Position numbers and translations under genes: made by a program
Assembly: GCF_001423185.1 (NCBI RefSeq)
Contig: NZ_LMOB01000001.1
Location: 1,471,889-1,535,888, forward strand
Origin: Plantibacter sp. Leaf314
GTDB lineage: Bacteria; Actinomycetota; Actinomycetes; Actinomycetales; Microbacteriaceae
Direction: 5' to 3'
Length of the DNA stretch: 64,000 nt
Notes under the pieces: generated by a model
Told to the model about the DNA's origin: nothing
Seen by the model: the letters and a program-made list of their open reading frames with translations, nothing else
Databases searched by the model: none
Part shown: positions 51,044-59,049 of the stretch, in pieces
Layout of the letters: each line of letters starts with the position of its first letter
Numbering within the stretch: position 1 is the first letter of the stretch

Positions 51044-54000
51044 TCACGGCCACTGGGCGCGACGGCGCTTGGGCCGCTGCGGCCCGTCGGACGTGGGCGC
51101 GTCTGCGGACGGTGCGTCGGGAGACGGCGCATCCGTGGCCGACGGCTCAGACGTCGGCTCATCTGCGGGTGGGGCATCCGTGGACGGCGTCTCAGCCGCC
51201 TGCTCGTCGGAAGACGGGGTGTCTGTGGAGGCCGCCTCGGAGGACGGCTCGTCCGCGGCCGGAACTTCCGCGGACGGCGCCTCAGACGCCTGCTCCTCGG
51301 CGATCGGTGCAACCTCAGTCGTCGGCTGCTCCGCAGTGGTCGGCTCCGGATCCGTCAGCGGCTGCGTGTCCGTCGACGGCTCGACGTCAGCGGCCTGATC
51401 CACCTGGGTGGTCGACTCCGCGTCCGCGATGGGCGCGGCGTCCGTCGGTGCTCCGTCGGCGACGTGTTCTCCGTGGTGGGCAGCCTCCGCCGCAGCCGTC
51501 TCGGCAGTGGCGTCCGGCAGGGTGATCGCTTCGGTCCGTGGGAGTTCGTCGCCGACCGCGACGTGTGCTCCATGCACCTCGTGGGCCGCGGGAGCCGTCG
51601 GCTCGCCCGCGTCCGCGGTTGCGCCCTCGTCGATCGATCCGGCGTCCGTGCCCGGCTCGGTCGTTTCGACCGGCTCGGTCGCCCCGGTCGTGTCGGTCGG
51701 CCCCGCCACCTCGGTCGTCGCAACCGTGTCGGTCGGCTCCGTCACCTCGGTCGGTTCCGTCGCATCGATCGGACCGGGCGTGACCGTCGAGGCGGTCGAC
51801 TCGCTCGCTCCGGTCTCAGTCGTGGCCGGACGCTCTGCTGCGCCGACGCCGCCGACACCAGCGCCGACGAGCGCGGGCTCCTCGACCGGCGCCGTCGCCC
51901 GCGGGCCTTCGATCGCGGCCACGGAACGCGCCCGGGGCTTCTCGGCCGCTGCACGGCGGAGTTCACGACGCTCGCGGAAGCCCTCGACGAGGTTGTAGAG
52001 CGACGGCAACACGACGAGGGTCAGCACCGTCGAGGAGACGAGACCACCGATGACGACGATCGCGAGCGGCTGGGAGATGAATCCGCCGTGTCCGGTGAGC
52101 CCCATGGCCATCGGCGTGAGGGCGAAGATCGTCGCGAGTGCCGTCATGAGGATCGGACGCAGTCTGCGGGCGGCACCGTGCTCGACCGCCTCGGCGACGG
52201 TCATGCCCCGGCGACGGTACTGGTTGACGAGGTCCACCAGCACGATCGCGTTGGTCACGACGATGCCGATGAGCATCAGCACGCCGATGATCGACGGGAC
52301 GCCCAGCGGGATGCCGGTGATGATCTGGAGTCCGATCGCGCCCGTCGCGGCGAAGGGGACCGACACGAGCAGTTCGAGCGGCTGACGCAGCGAGCGGAAC
52401 GTCGCCACCATGACGACGTACACGATCAGGATGGCGGCCAGGAGCGCCAGGCCGAGCTGGCCGAACGCGTCGCTCTGCGAGGCCGTGACACCGCCGAGGG
52501 TCGCCGAGGTGCCGGCGGGCAGCTTGACGTCGTCGATGGCGTTCTGGACTTCGGCGCTCGCCGTGCCCAGGTTGTCGCTCGCCGGCGTCGCGCTGATGGT
52601 CGCCGAACGCAGCCCCTTCACGGTCGAGATGCTCGACGGGCCGTCGACCTGGGAGACCGTGGCGAGGGCGTCGAGGCGGCGTGGGCCGGTGGCCGTGGGC
52701 ACCTGCGTGGCGGCGAGGGCGTCGACGGTCGTCGGCGGGTCCTGCGCGTCGAGGTAGATGGTGAGGGTGGTGTCGTCGATGACGATGGAACCCACGGTCG
52801 TCGGCTGCATGAGCTGGGAGATGTAGGCGCCGAGGGCGACCTCGCTGTACCCGGCGGCGGCAGCGGCGTCGCGGTCGACCGCCACCTGGACGAAGGGTCG
52901 CGACTCACTCAGGTTGCTCGTGACCTGGTCGACGCCGTCGAGCCCGGTGACCGCGTCCTGGATCGCGTCGGCGGCCTCGGCCAGGTCGCTCTGCCGGGCG
53001 GAGGTGATGTCGATCTCGATGTCGCTCGAGCCACCGAAGCCCGCCGAGGCCGTCACCTCGATCTCACCGACGTCGTCGAGACCGGCGAGGTCCTTGCGGA
53101 CCGTCTTCTGCAGCGCCGTCTGGTCGGCGTCCTCGGACGTCGTGATGGAGTAGGTGATGGCACCGCCGCCACCGCCCGAGAACGCGTCGCGCACCGAGCT
53201 GCCGCTCGACCCGATCGACAGCTGGACGGTGTCGATGCCGTCGATGTCGCGCAGCTTGGTCTCGACCTGCTCGGCCGCGGCGTCCTGGGCGTCGAGACTC
53301 GTACCCACCGGCAGGGTCTGGGTGACGGTCAGCGTGTTCTGGCCCGAGTCTCCCAGGAAGTTCGTCTTCATGAAGGGGATGAGAGCGGAGGTGCCGATGA
53401 GGACCACCGCCGAGAGCACCAGTGTGGTGACCGAGTGCTTGAGCGTCCAGTGGATGATCGGCAGGTAGCCCTTCTGGAGCCGCGAGGGCTTCTCCAGGTC
53501 GTCCTCGTCCTGCACGCTGACGCGGCGCTCGCGTCGGCTCCGGACGGACCCGGTCGATGCCGCCGGCGCCTCCTCCACAGCCGCGGCCGAGGCCGCCCGC
53601 TTGGCCTTCGGGGCGCGGAGGAACCAGTACGCGAGCACCGGCACGATGGTCAGCGCGACGAGCAACGAGGCGAGGAGGGCGATCGTCACGGTGAGGGCGA
53701 AGGGTCGGAACAGCTCGCCGGTCACGTCGCCGACGAACGCGATCGGGAGGAACACGGCGACGGTGGTGACGGTCGAGGCGGTGATCGCTCCGGCCACCTC
53801 CTGGACGGCGCTCAGGATCGATGCGACGCGCTGCGGCCCGGTCCGGTTGTCTCCGAAGGAGAGGTGCCGCTTGATGTTCTCGATCACGACGATGGAGTCG
53901 TCGACCACGCGTCCGATCGCGATCGTCAGTGCGCCGAGGGTCAGGATGTTGAGGGAGTACTCGGCGACCTGGAGCCCGATGAAGGTGATGAGCACCGAGG

Positions 54001-55105
54001 TCGGGATGGAGATCGCGGTCACGATCGTGGCGCGGACGTCGAGGAGGAAGACGAGGATGATCAGCACGGCGAAGACGAGACCGAGGAGGCCTTCCGTCGT
54101 CAGCGCTTCGATCGACTGCTCGATGTAGGGGGCCTGGTCGAACACGACGGTGAGTTTCGCGTCGGTGCCGATGGTCCGTTCGAGTTCGGGCAGGATGTCG
54201 CGAACGCCCTGCGAGACCTCGACCGTGTTCGCGGCGGGAAGCTTCGTGACGGCGATCGTCAGCGCCGACTCGCCGTCGACGCGCGAGATCGAGGTGATCG
54301 GGTCGTCCGTCAGCGCGACGGTCGCGACGTCGCCGATGGTCAGGACGGAACCGTCGGCGGCGAAGGCGCCCGTGATGGGCAGCGCGGCGATGTCGTCGAC
54401 GGAGGTGAGCTTCGTGCCCGTCTGCACGGAGAAGGTCTTGTCGTCCTCCGTGATGTCGCCGGCGGGCTGGAGGGAGCCGTTCTGCTGCAGCGTGGTGCCG
54501 ATGACCCGGCTCGTCTGCCCGGCGAGGGCCAGCTTCGCGTCGTCGGGGGTGATCGTCACCCGCTTGCCCACCTCGCCGACGATCGCGGCGTCGCGCACAC
54601 CCTCGACGTCCTTGAGGTCGGGGACGACCGAGCTCGACAGCACCTCGGCCAGACCGTCCTGGTCGGCCGCGCCTGAGACGGCGATCTGGATCACCGGGAG
54701 GTCGTCGAGACTGCCGCTGACCACCTGCGGGTCGACCGTGTCGGGCAGGGTCGACTTGATGCGGTTGATCGCCTGGGTGATCTTCTGTTCGGCGGTGGCG
54801 AGATCCGTGCCGTAGGTGAAGGTCGCGGAGATGAGGCTCGTGTTCGTGCTCGAGGTCGCCGAGGTGGACTCGATGCCGGGCACGCCCTGGATCGCCGTCT
54901 CGATCGGCGTCGAGACGTCGTCGTTGACGACCTCGGGCGCCGCACCCGGGTAGCTCGTGATGATCGCGAGCTGCGGGAACTGGACCGAGGGGATCAGTTC
55001 CTGCTTGAGACCACCCACCGCGAGGACGCCGAACACGGCGGCCACGATGGTGACGAGCGCGATCAACGCGCGGTTCTTCATGCTGAGGACGGAGAGCAGA
55101 TGCAC
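51044..55105 (-). CDS. RND-superfamily efflux permease with long low-complexity tail
   Basis: A transporter of 1,353 residues starting at GTG 55105, keeping the LSVLSMKNRALIALVTI first helix intact. It has the HAE1/AcrB-like layout: helix 1, large extracytoplasmic loop, helices 2-6 with GRVVDDSIVVIENI (proton-relay Asp pair), a cytosolic linker with KAKRAASA, helix 7, second loop, and helices 8-12. It ends with the conserved PSLYNLVEGF at about residue 1035. The remaining 310 or so residues are Thr/Glu/Ala/Pro/Asp-rich with irregular repeats, ending in RPKRRRAQWP. No membrane-fusion partner gene is adjacent. It probably exports drugs, lipids or envelope precursors. Confidence 0.9.
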   Translation of the reverse strand: MHLLSVLSMKNRALIALVTIVAAVFGVLAVGGLKQELIPSVQFPQLAIITSYPGAAPEVVNDDVSTPIETAIQGVPGIESTSATSSTNTSLISATFTYGTDLATAEQKITQAINRIKSTLPDTVDPQVVSGSLDDLPVIQIAVSGAADQDGLAEVLSSSVVPDLKDVEGVRDAAIVGEVGKRVTITPDDAKLALAGQTSRVIGTTLQQNGSLQPAGDITEDDKTFSVQTGTKLTSVDDIAALPITGAFAADGSVLTIGDVATVALTDDPITSISRVDGESALTIAVTKLPAANTVEVSQGVRDILPELERTIGTDAKLTVVFDQAPYIEQSIEALTTEGLLGLVFAVLIILVFLLDVRATIVTAISIPTSVLITFIGLQVAEYSLNILTLGALTIAIGRVVDDSIVVIENIKRHLSFGDNRTGPQRVASILSAVQEVAGAITASTVTTVAVFLPIAFVGDVTGELFRPFALTVTIALLASLLVALTIVPVLAYWFLRAPKAKRAASAAAVEEAPAASTGSVRSRRERRVSVQDEDDLEKPSRLQKGYLPIIHWTLKHSVTTLVLSAVVLIGTSALIPFMKTNFLGDSGQNTLTVTQTLPVGTSLDAQDAAAEQVETKLRDIDGIDTVQLSIGSSGSSVRDAFSGGGGGAITYSITTSEDADQTALQKTVRKDLAGLDDVGEIEVTASAGFGGSSDIEIDITSARQSDLAEAADAIQDAVTGLDGVDQVTSNLSESRPFVQVAVDRDAAAAAGYSEVALGAYISQLMQPTTVGSIVIDDTTLTIYLDAQDPPTTVDALAATQVPTATGPRRLDALATVSQVDGPSSISTVKGLRSATISATPASDNLGTASAEVQNAIDDVKLPAGTSATLGGVTASQSDAFGQLGLALLAAILIVYVVMVATFRSLRQPLELLVSVPFAATGAIGLQIITGIPLGVPSIIGVLMLIGIVVTNAIVLVDLVNQYRRRGMTVAEAVEHGAARRLRPILMTALATIFALTPMAMGLTGHGGFISQPLAIVVIGGLVSSTVLTLVVLPSLYNLVEGFRERRELRRAAAEKPRARSVAAIEGPRATAPVEEPALVGAGVGGVGAAERPATTETGASESTASTVTPGPIDATEPTEVTEPTDTVATTEVAGPTDTTGATEPVETTEPGTDAGSIDEGATADAGEPTAPAAHEVHGAHVAVGDELPRTEAITLPDATAETAAAEAAHHGEHVADGAPTDAAPIADAESTTQVDQAADVEPSTDTQPLTDPEPTTAEQPTTEVAPIAEEQASEAPSAEVPAADEPSSEAASTDTPSSDEQAAETPSTDAPPADEPTSEPSATDAPSPDAPSADAPTSDGPQRPKRRRAQWP

Positions 55106-55246
55106 GGAGCCGCTTTCGGTTGATGCGAGAGGTGCCGACTCTGCAAGTATGTCACCGCAGAACGCTCCGACCGCGGTCTCCCGCAGACGGTGGACACCGC
55201 GTGCATTCGCGTGTCCTGTGGAGCGATGTCGCCCCTCGAGGACGGG

Positions 55247-56689
55247 TCAGACCACGTCCTCGAGGTAGTCCAGCGCGGGGACGTGACCGAACATGGCCGA
55301 GTTCCACGTCTCGGTCAACAGCTCGACCGCCTGCTCGGTCTGCGCCCACGGATAACTGATCGGAATGCGCAGATAGCGCTCGAACGCACCGTCGATGCCG
55401 AACCGTGGTCCGGCGACGATCACGAGCCCGTGACCGCGAGCCGCGAGCGAGAGCTGGGAGGACGCCGCCTCACCGAGGTTCACCCAGGTGGCGATGCCGC
55501 CGTCGACGCGCGGCACCGTCCAGTCCGGCAGCCGTTCGGCCAGCAGGTCGACGAGACGGTCGCGGGTCTCGCCGAGGGCCTGGCCCCGACGCGCGACGAT
55601 GCCGTCCATCGCCGGCAGCAACTGCTGGACGGTCAGCTGGTCGAGGATCGGCGTGCCGAGGTCGCCCAGGGACCGCGCCGAGACGAGCTTCCTGATCGTG
55701 CCCCGCTCGGCGCGGATCCACCCGATGCGGAGGCCGCCCCAGATCGTCTTGCCGACGGACCCGATCGTGACGATCGACGCCGGCGCACCCGGGAGCGCCG
55801 CGAACGGGGTGCCGTCGAGGCCCTCGTCCGTCGGCCGGTCGATGTCGAGTTCGGCCGTGGTCTCGTCGATGACGAGGACCGTCCCGTGGCGCTGGGCGGC
55901 CGCAGCGACGCGTCGGCGGGTCTCGAGCGGCATCGAGGCGCCGGTCGGGTTGTGGAAGTCGGGCATGAGGTAGGCCATGGCCGGACTGGTGCGCTCGAAC
56001 CACTGCTCGAGCTCCCGGACGTCCCACCCGGTCTCCGACGAGACCGTGGCCGCGCCGAGCCGGGCTCCTGCCGCCCGGAGTGCCTCGTAGGCGTGCGGGT
56101 AGCTCGGCATCTCGACGAGCACGCGGTCGCCACGGCTGAGCAGGGTGCGGGCGATGAGGGCGATGGCGTGCTGCGCGCCGACGGTCACCATGATCTCGTC
56201 GGGGTCGGTGGGCAGACCGCGAGCCGTGTAGCGGTCGGCGATCGCCTGCCGGAGTTCGGGCATGCCGACGAGGTCGTAGTCGAAGTCGTGCATGTACCGC
56301 GGGAGCTCGGCGGCGGCCGTCTGGACCGCGTCGATGATCTCCGGGCACGGCGGCACGGCGGCCTTGCTGAAGTCGAGGAACCCGCCCTGCGGCACCGGGG
56401 CCAGCGAGACCGGGGCTGACGGCAGGAGGGTGACGCTCCCCGAGCCGCGGATGCTGCGGAGATACCCCGCCTCGCGCAGTTCCCGATAGGCGGCGGTGAC
56501 CGTGGTGCGACTCAAGCCGAGGCGCTCGGCCAACTCGCGCTCGGCGGGAAGCCGGGTGCCGACGGGGATGCGGCCGTCGAGGACGAGGAGGCGGATGCGA
56601 TCCGCGAGACCGCGGTACGCCGGTGCGGCGTTCTTCCACTGTCCGAGCAGGGCGGCGAGCGAGCGAGCACTCAGGGTGATGGAGGCCAT
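55247..56689 (-). CDS. MocR-type (GntR/aminotransferase) regulator, YczR-like
   Basis: A 480-residue fusion. A GntR winged helix spans about residues 20-90 (LADRIRLLVLDGRIPVGTRLPAERELAERLGLSRTTVTAAYREL). An aminotransferase-like domain follows with MVTVGAQHAIALI, the NPTG motif in MPDFHNPTGASMP, and DETTAELD. The usual PLP lysine region reads TIGSVGKTIWGGLRIGWIR, so Schiff-base formation is possible. ATG 56689 starts the gene; longer frames run antisense to yczE. It is divergent from a YczE-type membrane protein gene, an arrangement known for the YczR subgroup of MocR regulators. It should activate yczE and control itself through the symmetric region at 56694-56736. Confidence 0.9.
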   Translation of the reverse strand: MASITLSARSLAALLGQWKNAAPAYRGLADRIRLLVLDGRIPVGTRLPAERELAERLGLSRTTVTAAYRELREAGYLRSIRGSGSVTLLPSAPVSLAPVPQGGFLDFSKAAVPPCPEIIDAVQTAAAELPRYMHDFDYDLVGMPELRQAIADRYTARGLPTDPDEIMVTVGAQHAIALIARTLLSRGDRVLVEMPSYPHAYEALRAAGARLGAATVSSETGWDVRELEQWFERTSPAMAYLMPDFHNPTGASMPLETRRRVAAAAQRHGTVLVIDETTAELDIDRPTDEGLDGTPFAALPGAPASIVTIGSVGKTIWGGLRIGWIRAERGTIRKLVSARSLGDLGTPILDQLTVQQLLPAMDGIVARRGQALGETRDRLVDLLAERLPDWTVPRVDGGIATWVNLGEAASSQLSLAARGHGLVIVAGPRFGIDGAFERYLRIPISYPWAQTEQAVELLTETWNSAMFGHVPALDYLEDVV

Positions 56690-56693
56690 TGAA

Positions 56694-56736
56694 CCACGAT
56701 AGCCAGATTGGCCTCTAGCGCCAAAGCCAATCGTGG
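56694..56736. promoter_or_regulatory. Probable MocR/YczR operator between the divergent genes
   Basis: The outer pair CCACGAT (56694-56700) and ATCGTGG (56730-56736) encloses an inner pair ATTGGC (56707-56712) and GCCAAT (56726-56731). An additional direct ATTGG copy follows near 56738. The symmetry fills the divergent promoter region. Confidence 0.65.
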
Positions 56737-56752
56737 AATTGGATTGTCCACC

Positions 56753-57412
56753 ATGACCCGTCGTGTGCTCCAACTCCTCATCGGCCTCTTCCTGTACGGC
56801 ATCGCCATCGCCATGATCGTGCGCGGAGCCGTCGGCGTCGCCCCCTGGGACGTCCTCACCCAGGGCCTCAACCTGCGCACCGGCCTGACGTTCGGCCTCA
56901 TCACCATCATCGTCGGCGGGGTCGTGCTCCTCGCCTGGATCCCGCTGAAGCAGCGCCCCGGTGTCGGCACCGTCCTCAACGTCCTGCTCGTCGGTCCCTC
57001 GGCGGACATCGGCCTCGCCGTCATCCCCGCCGACCTCGACCTCTGGGCGCGCATCCTCCTGTTCGCCGGCGGACTCCTGCTGCTCGGCGTCGCCTCCGGG
57101 CTCTACATCGGTGGCAACTTCGGCCCCGGTCCGCGCGACGGCCTCATGACCGGCATCCACCGGGTCACCGGCTGGCCCATCTGGGTCGGACGCACGGGCG
57201 TTGAGGTGGTGGTCCTCGGCATCGGCTGGCTCCTCGGCGGCAACGTCGGCATCGGAACCGTGCTGTTCGCCGTCCTCATCGGCCCGATCTGCGGCTACAC
57301 GATCCCGCTGTTCCGGATCGCCCCGAGCACCGCGCGTCCGGCCGCCGGTGAGGCGGCGCTCGAGGGCGACACCCCGCCGTCGAAGCCGATCGTCGACTCC
57401 CCGGCGAACTAG
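56753..57412 (+). CDS. yczE: YczE-family integral membrane protein
   Basis: A membrane protein of 219 residues with five to six helices. ATG 56753 was selected because MTRRVLQLLIGLFLYGIAIAM forms the first helix; the longer frame overlaps the operator. Family-typical motifs include VGVAPWDVLTQGL and YIGGNFGPGPRDGLMTGI, with the G-GPRD-L signature of YczE/YyaS/YitT-like proteins. No catalytic function is known for the family. The divergent MocR regulator suggests that its expression responds to a PLP-related or amino-acid signal. No clear ribosome-binding site precedes the start, so a leaderless or weakly translated mRNA is possible. Confidence 0.88.
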   Translation: MTRRVLQLLIGLFLYGIAIAMIVRGAVGVAPWDVLTQGLNLRTGLTFGLITIIVGGVVLLAWIPLKQRPGVGTVLNVLLVGPSADIGLAVIPADLDLWARILLFAGGLLLLGVASGLYIGGNFGPGPRDGLMTGIHRVTGWPIWVGRTGVEVVVLGIGWLLGGNVGIGTVLFAVLIGPICGYTIPLFRIAPSTARPAAGEAALEGDTPPSKPIVDSPAN

Positions 57413-57519
57413 CCCTTCGACAGGCTCAGGGACCAAAGGCGGACTCAGGGTCCGGGACAGGCTCAGGGACGCGGACAGGCTCAGGGTCCGGAGGTCCGGT
57501 CCCTGAGCCTGTCGACGGG
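57413..57519. repeat. Clustered GACAGGCTCAGGG intergenic repeat element
   Basis: Three direct copies of GACAGGCTCAGGG (57419-57431, 57456-57468, 57474-57486) and one inverted copy (57501-57513). The outer arms 57413-57434 and 57498-57519 pair with one mismatch. It fills the gap between convergent yczE and dctA-like genes. The motif resembles dispersed actinobacterial intergenic palindromes and probably also terminates transcription. Confidence 0.75.
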
Positions 57520-57524
57520 TTCGA

Positions 57525-58847
57525 TCAGTGCTTCGCCACCGCCACCGCACCCGTGTGGTCGTCGACACTCATCGTCGCCTCGTCGAACCGCGACCGGCCG
57601 GCGAGGACCTCGACGACCTGCGCACGGTCGACCTCCTTCACCCAGGTGCCGATGATGATCGTGGCGACCGCGTTGCCGGTGAAGTTCGTGAGGGCGCGAG
57701 CCTCCGACATGAAGCGGTCGATCCCGACGATGAGGCCGACGCCGTCCACGAGGTCGGGACGGTTCGCCTGGAGGCCGCCGGCGAGGGTCGCGAGCCCGGC
57801 ACCGGTGACGCCGGCCGCACCCTTCGACGCGATGATCATGAACGCGAGCAGCGAGATCTGCTCGCCGAGGTTCATCGGCACCCCCATCACGTCGGCGATG
57901 AAGATCGACGCCATCGTCAGGTAGATCGCCGTGCCGTCGAGGTTGAAGGAGTAGCCGGTCGGCACGGTGATGCCGACGACGGGCTTCGAGACGCCGAGGT
58001 GCTCCATCTTCGCGATGAGCCGTGGCAGGGCGGCCTCAGAAGAGGAGGTGCCGACGATGAGCAGGTACTCACGGCCGAGGTACTTCATGAGCGCGAAGAT
58101 GTTGAACCCGGTGGCGAGCCGCAGGACACCACCGAGGACGACGACGATGAACACCGCACACGTGATGTAGAACGCGATCATGAGCGTCGCGAGCCCGACG
58201 AGTGCACTGGCGCCGGCGGACCCGGTCACGGCGGCGATCGCGCCGAAGGCCCCGATGGGCGCGATCCACATGATCATCGCGAGCACGCGGAACACGAGCG
58301 CCTGGATCAGCTTGATCCCGCGGAGGATCGGCTCACCCGTCGTGCCCATCTTCTGCAGGCCGAACCCGACGAGCAGGGCGACGAACAGCACCTGGAGGAT
58401 GTTGCCGCCCGTCAGCGACGACACGAGTGTGGTGGGGATGATGCCGAGGATGAACTCGGTGGTGCTCTTCGCCTCCCCCTCCACCTGGTAACTCGTCTCA
58501 GCGAGGTTCAGGCCCGCACCCGGCTGGATGAGGTTGCCGACGACGAGGCCGATCGCGAGGGCGAAGGTCGACATGACGATGAAGTACAGCATCGCGAGAC
58601 CGCCGACCTTGCCGACCGTAGCGGCCTTGGCGATGGAGCCGACGCCGATCACGATCGTGCAGAAGATGACCGGGGCGATCATCATCTTGATGAGGGCGAC
58701 GAACGCGTCGCCGACGGGCTTCAACCCCTTCGCGAACTCCGGTGCGGTGAGGCCGACCACGATGCCGGCGAGCACCGCGAGGATCACCGCGAGGTAGAGG
58801 TAGTGGGTCTTGTCCAGCCGTTTGAGGGAGGAGAGCGTCATTGCCAT
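57525..58847 (-). CDS. dctA: DctA-type dicarboxylate:cation symporter (DAACS family)
   Basis: A 440-residue carrier starting at ATG 58847; a second ATG two codons later is also possible. About eight membrane segments with two re-entrant loops are expected. Diagnostic motifs are TSSSEAALPRLI (serine-rich hairpin loop 1), GYSFNLDGTAIYLT (helix 7, with the NMDGT-like cation site), SKGAAGVTGAG (hairpin 2) and TNFTGNAVATIIIGTW (helix 8, substrate binding). This is the C4-dicarboxylate/glutamate carrier family; DctA-like length and the adjacent CitA/DcuS-like sensor gene favour dicarboxylates or citrate. It is divergent from the sensor kinase gene. Confidence 0.93.
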   Translation of the reverse strand: MAMTLSSLKRLDKTHYLYLAVILAVLAGIVVGLTAPEFAKGLKPVGDAFVALIKMMIAPVIFCTIVIGVGSIAKAATVGKVGGLAMLYFIVMSTFALAIGLVVGNLIQPGAGLNLAETSYQVEGEAKSTTEFILGIIPTTLVSSLTGGNILQVLFVALLVGFGLQKMGTTGEPILRGIKLIQALVFRVLAMIMWIAPIGAFGAIAAVTGSAGASALVGLATLMIAFYITCAVFIVVVLGGVLRLATGFNIFALMKYLGREYLLIVGTSSSEAALPRLIAKMEHLGVSKPVVGITVPTGYSFNLDGTAIYLTMASIFIADVMGVPMNLGEQISLLAFMIIASKGAAGVTGAGLATLAGGLQANRPDLVDGVGLIVGIDRFMSEARALTNFTGNAVATIIIGTWVKEVDRAQVVEVLAGRSRFDEATMSVDDHTGAVAVAKH

Positions 58848-58935
58848 TCCGGATCCGTTTCGTCGGTGTCGCGTCTCTGCGGCAGCGGGTGGTCGAGTTG
58901 CCCCACTCTGCGGCCGGTGGGCCGTCGCACCCCGG

Positions 58936-58965
58936 TTGTGGTCGTAGTGACCGCTTGTGGTCGTA
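58936..58965. promoter_or_regulatory. Direct repeats between dctA and the sensor kinase gene
   Basis: TTGTGGTCGTA occurs at 58936-58946 and 58955-58965, 19 bases apart, about 90 bases upstream of the dctA start. Tandem sites are usual for DcuR/CitB-type response regulators, so this is the likely binding site of the regulator encoded at 60705. Confidence 0.5.
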
Positions 58966-59049
58966 CTGGTCGCCGATGACGACCGCAGGCACGCCGACAC
59001 CCCGCGATACTGGGAGGGTCGACGCGACGGAGCAGACGGAGGTGACACG

